This document shows positions 1-8,732 of a stretch of DNA of 64,000 nt, one piece after another (within the stretch, counting starts at the first letter, position 1; every line of letters begins with the position of its first letter). The position numbers and the translations under genes were made by a program. The notes below the pieces were generated by a model. That model had not been told where the DNA came from, did no database searches, and saw only the letters and a program-made list of their open reading frames with translations. The stretch comes from Rhizobium oryzihabitans (GTDB taxonomy: Bacteria; Pseudomonadota; Alphaproteobacteria; Rhizobiales; Rhizobiaceae), in assembly GCF_010669145.1 (NCBI RefSeq), contig NZ_CP048632.1:2624501-2688500 (forward strand), in the 5' to 3' direction.

Positions 1-1
1 C

Positions 2-337
2 GCACTGCACAGGCGCGGCCCTTCGCTTTCCGACAAATATGTGAGTTTTGGAAATCTGAGCATCGATCCGAAAAGCAACGAAATCAGTATTGCCGGTTCC
101 ATAATCGAGTTTCGGCGCCGGGAGTATCTGGTGCTTGAAGCCTTGATGCGCCGGCCGAACCGCATCGTCACACGATCCAATCTGATCGAGGCGGTTTACA
201 CCCTGGACGACGAGATCGAGTCGAATGCTCTCGATGCCCATATCTCCCGGATCAGGAAGAAGCTTGCGCAGGCCGAAGCCACGGTCGAGATAAGGGCCGT
301 GCGCAACATCGGCTATCTCATCCGGTTGAATACATGA
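2..337 (+). CDS. Response regulator, OmpR/PhoB-type C-terminal domain (5' truncated by window edge)
   Basis: The reading frame is open from the left edge, so only the last ~111 codons are present. The visible part is a winged-helix DNA-binding domain: a segment beginning FRRREYLVLEALM (helix 1 region), then the LDAHISRIRKKL recognition-helix signature and a terminal IRNIGYL-like hairpin (here VRNIGYLI). The phospho-acceptor receiver domain must lie outside the window. The stop overlaps the histidine kinase start by four bases (ATGA), so the pair is translationally coupled and is almost certainly a cognate two-component system. The GTG at 41 is internal; the frame continues upstream of it. Regulatory targets are not evident. 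Confidence 0.9.
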   Translation, partial: ALHRRGPSLSDKYVSFGNLSIDPKSNEISIAGSIIEFRRREYLVLEALMRRPNRIVTRSNLIEAVYTLDDEIESNALDAHISRIRKKLAQAEATVEIRAVRNIGYLIRLNT

Positions 338-1770
338 AGGAAAAACGAAACGGATCCCTGCGATGGGCGCTGATGAAGCGCCTTTTCGCCCTGCAGGCAT
401 TCCTGCTCGTCCTGTTTGTCATCCTTCTCGTCGGCTGGATCTGGATCATCGATCCACGGCTGGAGGGCGCCAATGAAGAGGCTGTTCGGATTGTTGCGGA
501 AAGCGTGACAAGGGATGCGCAGGGGCGCGCGCAAGTGTTGCCCACGCCCGGCTTGGTAGAGCTGAAACAGCGCTATCCCAATCTTTGGTTCGTGGTGCGG
601 AATGCCGATGACATCGTGCTGCAATATGGAGAAATCCCCACACCCGCCTTGGCGGCGGATTTTCCCCGAAGCATCGAAAGAGCGCGCCTGGACGCCGGGG
701 AAACAGTCCGGGCCACGATGGAAAACCGCGATACGCCGGCCGGGCGGCTGCAATTCATTGCCGGGACGGAGAAAGGCTTCCCGAATGACGGCCTCAGTCT
801 CTGGATCAACATTCAGCTGGATCTGGAAAAAGATGCCAATGGCGACATACGCTGGCTTACCGTGCTGCCGGGTGTAGGCTTCATCATCCTTATCGTCGTC
901 GTGCCCATGCTGATCCTGACCGGCATCGCGACGTTGCTCGTGACCCCGAGAGCGGTCGGCCGTTCATTGAGTGGTCTGATTGAAACGGTCAAACAGGCGA
1001 AGTCGATCAATTTCGAAAACCGTTCCGCCCGTATCGACCGTTCCAAGGTGCCCAGTGAAATCATTCCGCTGGTGGATGCCTTCAATGTCGCGCTCTCCAA
1101 GCTCGATGAGGGATATAATCGTCGTAACCGCTTTCTTGCCGATGCCGCGCATGAGTTGCGAACGCCGATTGCAATTGCGCGTGTCCGGGCCGACCTTTTG
1201 CCCGATGACGCGCTGAGCCGGCAGCTCCGGGCCGATATTGATCGTCTCACACGCGTCGCCCATCAGCTGCTGGAGATGCAGGCGGTCGGCGCGGTGGAAT
1301 TGCCTGCCGTGCAGCAGGATCTGAACGCACTTGTCGAGCGCATCGCGACCGATCTTGCCCCGATCGCGATGGATGCCGGTTACGAGTTCGATTTCGAACC
1401 GAGCGAAAGCCATGTGGTGTTGACGATGCAGACGTCGATTGTCGAGATGGCGGTCGTCAATCTTGTCCGCAACGCCATCGATCATGGCGGCGGCAAGGGC
1501 GCTATCATGATCCGGGTCGGTGCTGCGGGTTTCATTGATGTTTGCGATGAAGCCCCGGGCATTCCCGTCTCCGAGCGCGAGCAGGTGTTCGAGCCGTTTC
1601 ACCGCATCAACACGAATTCGCCGGGAGCCGGCCTCGGCTTGAACCTGGTCCAGAAGGCGGCCGAGCTTCATGGCGGACGTGTGCTGTTTGTCGATCTCGA
1701 TCCCGGTTTTTGTGTGCGTCTGGAAATTCGATCCGTCTCATCGAAAAATGTTGCAGTTGGAAGCGAATAG
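334..1770 (+). CDS. Sensor histidine kinase (two-component system)
   Basis: This 478-residue membrane sensor kinase has a transmembrane helix at about residues 18-39, a periplasmic sensor region to ~175, a second membrane segment at ~177-203 followed by a HAMP linker, a HisKA dimerisation helix with phospho-acceptor His273 (AAHELRTP), and an HATPase_c domain with N-box Asn380 (NLVRNAIDH), a G1-like box DEAPGIP (405-411), F-box FEPFHRI and G2 box GAGLGLNLV. The first glycine of the usual DxGxG box is replaced by Ala407. The start ATG overlaps the response-regulator stop, which fixes both the start and the partnership. The stimulus is unknown; the sensor region resembles no ligand-binding fold I can name. 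Confidence 0.92.
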   Translation: MKEKRNGSLRWALMKRLFALQAFLLVLFVILLVGWIWIIDPRLEGANEEAVRIVAESVTRDAQGRAQVLPTPGLVELKQRYPNLWFVVRNADDIVLQYGEIPTPALAADFPRSIERARLDAGETVRATMENRDTPAGRLQFIAGTEKGFPNDGLSLWINIQLDLEKDANGDIRWLTVLPGVGFIILIVVVPMLILTGIATLLVTPRAVGRSLSGLIETVKQAKSINFENRSARIDRSKVPSEIIPLVDAFNVALSKLDEGYNRRNRFLADAAHELRTPIAIARVRADLLPDDALSRQLRADIDRLTRVAHQLLEMQAVGAVELPAVQQDLNALVERIATDLAPIAMDAGYEFDFEPSESHVVLTMQTSIVEMAVVNLVRNAIDHGGGKGAIMIRVGAAGFIDVCDEAPGIPVSEREQVFEPFHRINTNSPGAGLGLNLVQKAAELHGGRVLFVDLDPGFCVRLEIRSVSSKNVAVGSE

Positions 1771-2053
1771 GCTGCGGATGGCGCGATGAATCGCGTCCGT
1801 GACAATGAAATTCCTTACGATTTAGTTTAGGAAATTCTTCTAAGTATATTAAATAAATCACTTATTTTGAAGAAAATTTACGGCGTGCAATGCAGGCGTA
1901 ACTCTCGCGGGGAAAATGCCCTTATCTGCTGAGCTCATCCGCATCTCGTGCTGATTTGCGCAAGCAGGCTAACGGGAGCCGGTTTCCGGTTCTTCAACGC
2001 GAACTGAAACCCTGCAAGCGCCTATGGCGCATCGGTTTCCCCTGGAGTCATTC

Positions 2054-2683
2054 ATGTCGATCATCAAAAAATCGCTTGTCGCCGTGACCATCGCCATTGC
2101 GGCTGCAACAGGCGCCTATTCCGCCGATCTTACGAATTACAATACGCAGCAATCCTTTGATTACGGCAATCAACCGGCCTTCTCATGGGGCGGCGCCTAT
2201 GTCGGTGCGCATGGCGGCGTCGCCTCCCCAAGGTTGAACCCATTGGCCAGCGGCCGTGGACTGACAGGGGGCGTGCAGGCCGGTTATAATTTCCAGTTCG
2301 GCTCCGGCGTTGTCGGCGCTGAAATCGAAGGTTCTTACCTCGGGAACGACGCGCGCGTGCCGAACGGCCGGTTGAGGGAGCGTTTCCGTGGTGCGGCCAA
2401 GATGAAGGCCGGCGTGGCGCTTGACCGCACGCTTGTTTACGGCACCGCCGGCCTGACCACCACGAAGTTCAAGGATGGAAACGGCGTCACGGGTCCCGAT
2501 GGCTGGAAGCAGGGCTATCTGGTTGGCGCGGGTGTCGAGCAGAGCTTCGGCGGCGGCCTGTCGGCCAAGTTTGAATATAATTATGTCAGCACCGGAAATG
2601 TGTCGACAACGACAGCCAGCGGCAGGTCGAAGACCGATGTGAGTGATCATGTCATCAAGGCCGGCCTGAACTATCGCTTCTGA
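2054..2683 (+). CDS. Outer-membrane beta-barrel protein (Omp25/RopB-like)
   Basis: I chose the ATG at 2054 because GGAG lies just upstream and because it places a clean signal peptide (KK followed by a hydrophobic alanine-rich stretch, cleavage near AYSA-D) at the N-terminus; an in-frame ATG 30 bases upstream would bury it. The mature ~185 residues alternate aromatic/hydrophobic and polar residues, contain GGAYVGAHGG and GVQAGYNFQF strand motifs, and end in LNYRF, the C-terminal Phe signature recognised by the BAM machinery. This is typical of the small eight-stranded porin-like proteins abundant in Rhizobiales (Omp25/Omp31/RopB group). The gene stands alone; the 280-base AT-rich leader after the kinase gene presumably holds its promoter, but I see no clear motif. 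Exact function is unknown. Confidence 0.85.
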   Translation: MSIIKKSLVAVTIAIAAATGAYSADLTNYNTQQSFDYGNQPAFSWGGAYVGAHGGVASPRLNPLASGRGLTGGVQAGYNFQFGSGVVGAEIEGSYLGNDARVPNGRLRERFRGAAKMKAGVALDRTLVYGTAGLTTTKFKDGNGVTGPDGWKQGYLVGAGVEQSFGGGLSAKFEYNYVSTGNVSTTTASGRSKTDVSDHVIKAGLNYRF

Positions 2684-2728
2684 CCGGTTCATCCGATGAC
2701 AGATTTCAGGGAGAATGTTCAAAAGAAC

Positions 2729-2757
2729 GCCGCCGCTTTAAGCATCAAAGCGGCGGT
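2729..2757. terminator. Bidirectional intrinsic terminator between convergent genes
   Basis: A 10-bp GC-rich stem (CCGCCGCTTT / AAAGCGGCGG) closes a 7-base loop between the convergent omp and lipoprotein genes. On the minus strand the stem is followed by a T-rich run (GTTCTTTT), so it fits best as the terminator of the lipoprotein gene and may also stop transcription from the omp gene. Confidence 0.75.
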
Positions 2758-2789
2758 CAAACAGGCTGGAATTTGAAATCCCGAAACGG

Positions 2790-3176
2790 TCATTCGCATT
2801 CTAGCGAAGGCTGCCGGAAACTCGTGACATACCATTCTCCACCGGAATTGCGTGTGAAGAACGTGTAGAAGCACTCTATGCGCTCCACATAACCCGGCGT
2901 CTCGGACACTTCGTAACGCTCGCCACGCCGTGTTGTCCGTACTTCACCACTCGACGACCCCGCGACCGCCTGCGTCTTGTTTTTTCGCCACTGATAGGCC
3001 TGCTGTCCTGCGCCGAGGCTGTAAATATTGTCCGGCGGCCCGTAGTCCAGCATCACGCTGCTGATGGGCGCGCCGATGTAGCTTTTCATCACTGTCGAGG
3101 CACAGGCCGAAAGCATGATCGACGCGGTGACAAGGGCGATCGCCGCCGGGAAGGCGGGTGACGATCTGTCGGACAT
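2790..3176 (-). CDS. Small lipoprotein, hypothetical
   Basis: This 128-residue protein begins at the ATG at 3176, preceded at ideal spacing by a strong GGAGGAG ribosome-binding site; a longer in-frame start 33 bases upstream lacks one. The N-terminus is a lipoprotein signal: a hydrophobic stretch ending MLSAC, with the lipobox cysteine at about residue 24. The mature part carries a GAPISSVMLDYGPPDNIYSLGAG segment of the type seen in small SmpA/OmlA-like lipoproteins and two more cysteines near the C-terminus. It is probably anchored in the outer membrane or periplasmic face. No function can be assigned; it is not obviously part of the adjacent gra regulon. Confidence 0.8.
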   Translation of the reverse strand: MSDRSSPAFPAAIALVTASIMLSACASTVMKSYIGAPISSVMLDYGPPDNIYSLGAGQQAYQWRKNKTQAVAGSSSGEVRTTRRGERYEVSETPGYVERIECFYTFFTRNSGGEWYVTSFRQPSLECE

Positions 3177-3281
3177 GGGTAATTCTCCTCCGATGCGGTA
3201 AGTTTCCACAGGGATAGGAACCAGCCATTACAAGTACATTGCACGTGAAGACCGTGATGCGGGCAGTGAGTTTCCGGGTGA

Positions 3282-3779
3282 TCAGAGACTGGCGATGTTG
3301 CGGCCGATATGGCGCAGGATGCTTTTGAAAAGTTTCACTTCCGCAGGGTCGAGGCCCTCGATTGCGGTTTTTTCGAACATGGCCGCGATGGGCATGAGTT
3401 CGTCGGCTAGTTCCTCGCCCTTTGCTGTCAGCGTGATGCGCACGATGCGCGCGTTGTCGGCCGGCCTGACACGGCTGACGAGATTGCGCCTGACGAGCTG
3501 GCCAACGAGCCGGGAGAGCGTGGAAATCTCCACCGATACCATGTCGGAAAGCTCTGTCAGCGTCTTGCTCTCATCTTGTCTCAACGCCGCCAGCACGCGG
3601 TACATTGGCAGGGTCATATCGTAGGATGCCAGCCTTACGGAGAAGCGCTCTCCAAGCCGAACGCCCACCCAGTTGAGCAGATAGGGTACAGAGTCAGTGA
3701 ACTGATAGGACACAAGCAAAACCCCGTTTGAGAACAACGTGCGCAGAGGATGCGACGCACCCATCGGCTGTACCGGCAT
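3282..3779 (-). CDS. graR: MarR-family transcriptional regulator of the gamma-resorcylate genes (GraR)
   Basis: This 165-residue protein has the MarR winged-helix fold: helices around YRVLAALRQDESKTLTELSDMV, a recognition helix EISTLSRLVGQLVRRNLVSRVR and the wing PADNARIVRITLTAKGEEL. It is transcribed divergently from graD across a 140-bp gap that holds nested inverted repeats, the usual MarR arrangement. Gene order matches the published graRDAFCBEK cluster of Rhizobium sp. MTP-10005, where graR is the MarR-type member. By family analogy it probably represses the catabolic genes until an aromatic ligand binds. The start is uncertain because no strong ribosome-binding site precedes the ATG at 3779. 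Confidence 0.85.
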   Translation of the reverse strand: MPVQPMGASHPLRTLFSNGVLLVSYQFTDSVPYLLNWVGVRLGERFSVRLASYDMTLPMYRVLAALRQDESKTLTELSDMVSVEISTLSRLVGQLVRRNLVSRVRPADNARIVRITLTAKGEELADELMPIAAMFEKTAIEGLDPAEVKLFKSILRHIGRNIASL

Positions 3780-3855
3780 AATCCATCTGTTTCAATAGCT
3801 TCACTCCGGAAGATGGGGGAATGCGAGGCAAAATCGCGGCATTTAGCAGTGGAAA

Positions 3856-3884
3856 AACATTTGCATTGACAAATGTTGCAAATG
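3856..3884. promoter_or_regulatory. Candidate GraR operator (nested inverted repeats)
   Basis: Two overlapping perfect dyads lie in the graR-graD gap: AACATTTG (3856-3863) with CAAATGTT (3870-3877), and CATTTGCA (3858-3865) with TGCAAATG (3877-3884). Their size suits a MarR dimer. The 10-base core AAATGTTGCA recurs, inverted, upstream of graK, which supports a shared regulator. The site lies 36-64 bases before the graD start. Confidence 0.6.
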
Positions 3885-3919
3885 AAAATAACTAAGAATG
3901 CAGGATTTGGGAGGATCTC

Positions 3920-4459
3920 ATGACATCAGCATTGTTTGGCCTGAACAATCTTGCGCCTGAAGGTGTCGGCCAGAATTTCCGTACGACGATGCGCCGTTTT
4001 CCGGCGACCGTGACGGTCATCACCGCCTGTGCCTCGGGTGATCAGCGCGACCACGGCATGACGGTCACGGCCGTTACATCGGTCTCGATGGAGCCGCCCT
4101 CTCTTCTGGTTTGCCTGAACAATCGCACGCTGCTGCACGAATTGCTGCTCTGCCGGCCCGATTTCATCGTCAATGTGCTGACGCAGGATCAGATCGCCCT
4201 GTCCGATGCTTTCAGCGGCAAGGTGTCGCCGGAAGAGCGTTTCCGTAACGGCGACTGGCAGCGCCACGAAAACGGCGTTCTCTATCTGCCCCAGGCCCAT
4301 GCCGCCATCGCCTGCCGCCGTGTCGCGGCAATGCCATATGGAACGCATACGGTGTTTATCGGGCAGGTGGTTTCGGCCGATGTCAGCGAGACGACGCGGC
4401 CGCTGCTTTATGAAAACGCCCAATATTGCGCCGCAAGCCCGGCAGGCGTGCCCGCCTGA
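3920..4459 (+). CDS. graD: Resorcinol hydroxylase, flavin reductase component (GraD)
   Basis: This 179-residue protein belongs to the flavin reductase-like (HpaC/RutF) family. Family features are FRTTMRRFPATVTVITA near the N-terminus, the GMTVTAVTSVSMEPPSLLVCLNNRT flavin-binding region and a conserved GTHTVFIGQV strand late in the protein. It would use NADH to reduce free flavin for the oxygenase encoded next (graA), a two-component monooxygenase converting resorcinol to hydroxyquinol. A GGGAGG ribosome-binding site lies 8 bases before the ATG. It is the first gene of the graDAFCBE operon and is preceded by the candidate GraR operator. The assignment as reductase partner rests on family membership and on synteny with the known gra cluster. 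Confidence 0.88.
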   Translation: MTSALFGLNNLAPEGVGQNFRTTMRRFPATVTVITACASGDQRDHGMTVTAVTSVSMEPPSLLVCLNNRTLLHELLLCRPDFIVNVLTQDQIALSDAFSGKVSPEERFRNGDWQRHENGVLYLPQAHAAIACRRVAAMPYGTHTVFIGQVVSADVSETTRPLLYENAQYCAASPAGVPA

Positions 4460-4511
4460 TATTTCCCGGCCATATTATTACCGGCCAAGTCATTTCCGGA
4501 AGGAGACAATC

Positions 4512-5741
4512 ATGAACGATATGAGCCATGCGCCGCAGTCGGCGCAAACGAACCCGCATGTCCGCCTCGCCAGCCGCGTTGCCGGCATAGCCGATCTTTT
4601 CCGGTCGAGCGCCAGACAGACCGAGGAAGCCCGGCGCGTTCCCGCTGCCCATATCAAGGCGCTGCGCGGCATCGGTTATTTCGATATCGTCAAGCCCCGG
4701 GCTTTCGGCGGCAAGGGTGGCGAATTCGCCGAACTTGTCGAAGCCAATATAGAGCTTTCGGCCGCCTGCGCGTCGACCGGGTGGGTTGCCGGCCTGCTTT
4801 CCGCCCATCAGTGGCTGCTGGCGATGTTTCCCGAAGAGGCGCAGGCCGATGTCTGGGGTGAAAACCCCGACGCACTTCTGTGCGGTTCCTATGCGCCGGT
4901 GAAGATGGCGGAGGCGGCCGATGGCGGTTATCGCCTGAGCGGCAAATGGGCCTTCGCCTCGGGCTGCGAGAATGCGCAATGGTCTCTCTGCGCAGCCATC
5001 CTGCCGCCGCAGGGCGAGGGCAAGCCGGTTCCCGCCTTCCTTCTCGTGCCCGCAAGCGAATATGTCGTTGAAGATACCTGGCATGTGGTGGGTCTGGCCG
5101 GCACGGGCTCCAAGACGCTCGTTCTCGATGACGTCTTCGTTCCCAAACACCGTGTTCTGACCTTTCCCGACGCCACCAGCGGCAACACGCCCGGCGGACG
5201 CTATTATGAGGAGGAAGGCCTCTTCAACATGCCGCTTTTGACCGGCATTCCTTCCTGTCTCGCCTCAACGGGCGTCGGCGCGGCCAAGGGCGCGCTTGCC
5301 GCCTATGTCGATCATGTCGGCGGCCGGGTGACGCGTGGCGCGGTAGCGGGCGGCAACAACCGCATGGCCGAATTTCCGACCATCCAGCTGCGTGTCGCGG
5401 AAGCGGCGGCGAGCGTCGATGCGGCTTGCGAAATCCTGCTGCGCGATGTTGCCCGGGCACAGGCGCTTTCGCAGGCCAGGGTCGAAGGCAGGGCGGAATT
5501 TACGGTGGATGACCGCCTTGTCAGCCGTCGCGGCCAGTCCTTTTCCGTCTCTCTGGCGCTGCGCGCCGTGCAGTCGCTCAACGATTCCACCGGCGGTGTC
5601 GGGCTTGATCTTTCCAATCCCGTCCAGCGGGCCTGGCGGGATGCCAATGCGGTCGGTCGCCATATCAGCATGAACTGGGATGCCGTGGGCACCATGATCG
5701 GACAGAGCATGCTGGGTCTCGAACCCAAGGGCCAATATTGA
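4512..5741 (+). CDS. graA: Resorcinol hydroxylase, oxygenase component (GraA)
   Basis: The open frame extends far upstream through graD, but the gene begins at the ATG at 4512, preceded by GAAGGAGA. This gives 409 residues, normal for group D (acyl-CoA dehydrogenase-fold) flavin monooxygenases such as HsaA and TftD relatives. Visible family features are an N-terminal helical region with EEARRVPAAHIKALRGIGYFDIVKP, the ASTGWVAGLLSAHQWLL helix, the central beta-domain segment GYRLSGKWAFASGCENAQW and C-terminal DSTGGVGL with RAWRDANAVGRHISMNWD. With FADH2 or FMNH2 from GraD and O2 it would hydroxylate resorcinol to hydroxyquinol (1,2,4-trihydroxybenzene). Order and context match the known gra locus. 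Confidence 0.88.
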   Translation: MNDMSHAPQSAQTNPHVRLASRVAGIADLFRSSARQTEEARRVPAAHIKALRGIGYFDIVKPRAFGGKGGEFAELVEANIELSAACASTGWVAGLLSAHQWLLAMFPEEAQADVWGENPDALLCGSYAPVKMAEAADGGYRLSGKWAFASGCENAQWSLCAAILPPQGEGKPVPAFLLVPASEYVVEDTWHVVGLAGTGSKTLVLDDVFVPKHRVLTFPDATSGNTPGGRYYEEEGLFNMPLLTGIPSCLASTGVGAAKGALAAYVDHVGGRVTRGAVAGGNNRMAEFPTIQLRVAEAAASVDAACEILLRDVARAQALSQARVEGRAEFTVDDRLVSRRGQSFSVSLALRAVQSLNDSTGGVGLDLSNPVQRAWRDANAVGRHISMNWDAVGTMIGQSMLGLEPKGQY

Positions 5742-5786
5742 CCGCTCATCTGGCGGCAAATGAACAGCGATTTCGGAGGAAACAAC

Positions 5787-6770
5787 ATGCAAGGCAAGGT
5801 CGCTCTCGAAGAGCATTTCGCAATCCCGGAAACACTTCAGGATTCGGCCGGGTTCGTGCCCGGTGACTACTGGAAGGAACTGCAGCATCGCCTGCTCGAC
5901 ATTCAGGATACGCGCCTGAAGCTGATGGATGCGCATGGCATCGAGACCATGATCCTGTCGCTGAATGCACCGGCGGTGCAGGCCATTCCCGACACGAAGA
6001 AGGCGATCGAGATTGCGCGGCGCGCCAATGACGTTCTGGCTGAAGAATGCGCCAAGCGGCCGGACCGTTTCCTCGCCTTCGCAGCCCTACCTTTGCAGGA
6101 CCCGGATGCGGCGACCGAGGAATTGCAGCGTTGTATCAACGATCTCGGTTTCGTCGGCGCGCTCGTCAACGGTTTCAGCCAGGAAGGTGACGGCCAGACG
6201 CCGCTTTACTACGATCTGCCGCAATATCGCCCGTTCTGGGGTGAGGTGGAAAAGCTCGATGTGCCTTTCTACCTGCATCCGCGCAATCCGCTGCCGCAGG
6301 ATTCGCGTATCTATGATGGTCACCCCTGGCTGCTTGGCCCCACCTGGGCATTCGCGCAGGAAACGGCTGTCCATGCGCTGCGTCTCATGGCATCAGGTCT
6401 GTTCGACGAGCATCCGCGCCTCAACATCATTCTCGGCCATATGGGCGAGGGCCTGCCCTACATGATGTGGCGCATAGACCACCGCAATGCCTGGGTTAAG
6501 CTGCCGCCGCGCTATCCGGCCAAGCGCCGTTTCATGGATTATTTCAACGAGAATTTCCATATCACCACCTCGGGCAATTTCCGCACCCAGACCCTTATCG
6601 ACGCCATTCTCGAAATCAGCGCCGACCGCATCCTGTTCTCCACCGACTGGCCGTTCGAGAACATCGACCACGCTTCGGACTGGTTCAACGCGACGAGCAT
6701 CGCCGAGGCCGACCGGGTGAAGATTGGCCGCACCAATGCGCGCCGCCTGTTCAAGCTCGACGGAGCCTGA
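5787..6770 (+). CDS. graF: Gamma-resorcylate (2,6-dihydroxybenzoate) decarboxylase (GraF)
   Basis: The start at 5787 has GGAGGAA upstream and yields exactly 327 residues, the length of the characterised Rhizobium/Agrobacterium enzyme. It is an amidohydrolase-superfamily (ACMSD-type) metal-dependent decarboxylase. The residues I recall as metal ligands fall at the expected positions: Glu8 and His10 (LEEH), His164 (FYLHPRNP) and Asp287 (FSTDWPFEN), together with His218 (ILGHMGEG) of the active site. It removes CO2 from 2,6-dihydroxybenzoate non-oxidatively and reversibly to give resorcinol, the substrate of GraAD. It sits 16 bases after graA is finished apart from its leader and 3 bases before graC, inside the operon. 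Confidence 0.93.
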   Translation: MQGKVALEEHFAIPETLQDSAGFVPGDYWKELQHRLLDIQDTRLKLMDAHGIETMILSLNAPAVQAIPDTKKAIEIARRANDVLAEECAKRPDRFLAFAALPLQDPDAATEELQRCINDLGFVGALVNGFSQEGDGQTPLYYDLPQYRPFWGEVEKLDVPFYLHPRNPLPQDSRIYDGHPWLLGPTWAFAQETAVHALRLMASGLFDEHPRLNIILGHMGEGLPYMMWRIDHRNAWVKLPPRYPAKRRFMDYFNENFHITTSGNFRTQTLIDAILEISADRILFSTDWPFENIDHASDWFNATSIAEADRVKIGRTNARRLFKLDGA

Positions 6771-6773
6771 GCC

Positions 6774-7829
6774 ATGCAGGCGTTCGTCTACACGGCCGCC
6801 CCGGCCCGCATCGTCTTCGGCGCGGACAGTTCAGTGGGCGTGGCGGGGGAAATCCGCCGCCTCGGCTTATCTCGGGCGCTGGTGCTTTCCACCCACCAAC
6901 AGAAGGGTGATGCGGAAGCCTTGGCCGCTCGGCTCGGCCCACTGGCTGCGGGTGTCTTTTCCGATGCGACCATGCACACACCAGTCGAGGTGACGAAAAG
7001 GGCGGTCGATGTTTATCGTGCGGCCGGTGCGGATTGCGTGGTGTCGCTGGGCGGTGGTTCCACCACCGGTCTCGGCAAAGCAATCGCCTTGCGCACTGAT
7101 GCGACGCAGATCGTCATTCCGACGACCTATGCCGGCTCCGAGGTGACACCCATTCTCGGCCAGACGGAAAATGGTGTGAAGACCACCATGCGCGGGCCTG
7201 AAATCCTGCCGGAAGTGGTGATTTACGATGCGGAGCTGACACTCGGACTGCCTGTCGCCATCAGCATGACGAGCGGGCTGAACGCCATGGCGCATGCGGC
7301 GGAAGCGCTTTATGCGCAGGACCGTAATCCGATCGTCAGCCTGATGGCGATGGAGGGATTGCGGGCGATGGTCGAGGCGCTTCCCGGCGTGAGTGTGCAG
7401 CCGCAGGATATCAAGGCGCGGGAAACGGCGCTTTACGGCGCATGGCTATGCGGCACGGTGCTGGGTGCCGTCGGCATGTCGCTGCATCACAAGCTTTGCC
7501 ATACGCTGGGCGGTAGTCTGGACCTGCCGCATGCGGAAACCCATGCGGTGCTTCTGCCGCATACCGTCGCCTATGTGGAAGAGGCGGTGCCGGATCTGTT
7601 GGCGCCGCTTGCGGCACTGGTTGGCGGCAGGGCCGGGGCAGGACTTTACGACTTTGCCGCCCGGCTTGGTGCGCCGGTTAGTCTTGCCGCGCTCGGCGTG
7701 CGGCCGGAAAATCTCGATCCTATGGCCGAGCTTGCGACGGCCAATCCTTACTGGTGCCCGCGGCCAATCGAAAAAACCGCGATCCGCGCCCTGTTGCAAC
7801 GCGCCTTCGAGGGCGCACGGCCGGAGTGA
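6774..7829 (+). CDS. graC: Maleylacetate reductase (GraC)
   Basis: This 351-residue protein belongs to the iron-containing alcohol dehydrogenase superfamily, maleylacetate reductase branch. The N-terminal half has the dinucleotide-binding signature GGGSTTGLGKAIAL and PTTYAGSEVTPI; the C-terminal helical half carries the metal-site-type histidines in GLNAMAHAAEALYA and in HHKLCHTLGG...HAETHAVLLPH. It would reduce maleylacetate to 3-oxoadipate with NAD(P)H, the last step of the hydroxyquinol pathway before beta-ketoadipate degradation. A GGAG motif lies 9 bases before the ATG, and only 3 bases separate it from graF. Downstream 3-oxoadipate enzymes (pcaIJF type) are not in this window and must be encoded elsewhere. 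Confidence 0.9.
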   Translation: MQAFVYTAAPARIVFGADSSVGVAGEIRRLGLSRALVLSTHQQKGDAEALAARLGPLAAGVFSDATMHTPVEVTKRAVDVYRAAGADCVVSLGGGSTTGLGKAIALRTDATQIVIPTTYAGSEVTPILGQTENGVKTTMRGPEILPEVVIYDAELTLGLPVAISMTSGLNAMAHAAEALYAQDRNPIVSLMAMEGLRAMVEALPGVSVQPQDIKARETALYGAWLCGTVLGAVGMSLHHKLCHTLGGSLDLPHAETHAVLLPHTVAYVEEAVPDLLAPLAALVGGRAGAGLYDFAARLGAPVSLAALGVRPENLDPMAELATANPYWCPRPIEKTAIRALLQRAFEGARPE

Positions 7830-7841
7830 TGGGAGGAAGAC

Positions 7842-8732
7842 ATGACGGACATGAACACGACCGGTGACGACGGCTATTTTGTCGAGGAACGTTCGGCCGA
7901 AACCGTGATCGCCCGTATGCGCGATTGCGACGATCCGCGCCTCAAGGAGATCATGGCGGTCGTTACCCGCAAACTTCATGAGGCGGTGAAAGAGATCGAA
8001 CCGACCGAGGAAGAATGGATGAAGGCAATCCATTTTCTTACTGAGGTCGGCCAGATCTGCAATGAATGGCGGCAGGAGTGGATCCTGTTTTCGGATATTC
8101 TCGGCGTCTCCATGCTGGTCGATGCGATCAACCATCGCAAACCGAGCGGCGCGTCGGAATCCACCGTTCTTGGGCCTTTTCATGTGGCCGATGCGCCGGA
8201 AATGCCGATGGGCGCCAATATCTGCCTGGACGGCAAGGGCGAGGACATGCTGGTGACCGGCCGCATCCTCGATACCGATGGAGTGCCGGTCGCAGGCGCC
8301 CGCATCGATGTCTGGCAGGCCAATGACGAAGGTTTCTACGACGTGCAGCAGAAGGGTATTCAGCCCGATTTCAACCTGCGCGGCGTCTTCATCACCGGTG
8401 ATGACGGGCGCTACTGGTTCCGGGCGGCGAAGCCGAAATATTACCCCATACCGGATGATGGCCCGGTCGGGCAGCTGCTGCGGGCCATGGGGCGGCATCC
8501 CTACAGGCCGGCGCACCTGCACTATATTGTTTCAGCGCGGGGGTTTACCACGCTGGTCACGCATATTTTCGATCCTGATGATCCCTACATCCGTTCGGAC
8601 GCGGTTTTTGGCGTGAAGGAAAGCCTGCTGGCCGACTTCCAGCGGGTGGAGGATGCGGAAAAGGCCGGGGATCTGGGTTTCACTGGCGGCTGGTTCTGGT
8701 CGGTGAACCACGATTTCGTGCTCGCCCGATGA
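7842..8732 (+). CDS. graB: Hydroxyquinol 1,2-dioxygenase (GraB)
   Basis: This 296-residue intradiol ring-cleavage dioxygenase has an N-terminal helical dimerisation domain (to ~105) and a C-terminal beta-sandwich with the family signature DTDGVPVAGARIDVWQAN. Likely Fe(III) ligands are Tyr166 (GFYDVQ), Tyr201 (KYYPIP), His225 and His227 (RPAHLHY). It opens hydroxyquinol between the vicinal hydroxyls to give maleylacetate for GraC. Catechol dioxygenases share the fold, but operon context and the LL-type length favour the hydroxyquinol enzyme. A GGGAGGA site precedes the ATG; the stop overlaps graE by four bases. Confidence 0.9.
   Translation: MTDMNTTGDDGYFVEERSAETVIARMRDCDDPRLKEIMAVVTRKLHEAVKEIEPTEEEWMKAIHFLTEVGQICNEWRQEWILFSDILGVSMLVDAINHRKPSGASESTVLGPFHVADAPEMPMGANICLDGKGEDMLVTGRILDTDGVPVAGARIDVWQANDEGFYDVQQKGIQPDFNLRGVFITGDDGRYWFRAAKPKYYPIPDDGPVGQLLRAMGRHPYRPAHLHYIVSARGFTTLVTHIFDPDDPYIRSDAVFGVKESLLADFQRVEDAEKAGDLGFTGGWFWSVNHDFVLAR

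Noticed and set aside
1771..2053. Inverted repeat around GAAATTCC / AGGAAATT upstream of the omp gene
   Set aside because: The arms do not pair exactly and the region is simply AT-rich; not enough for an operator call.
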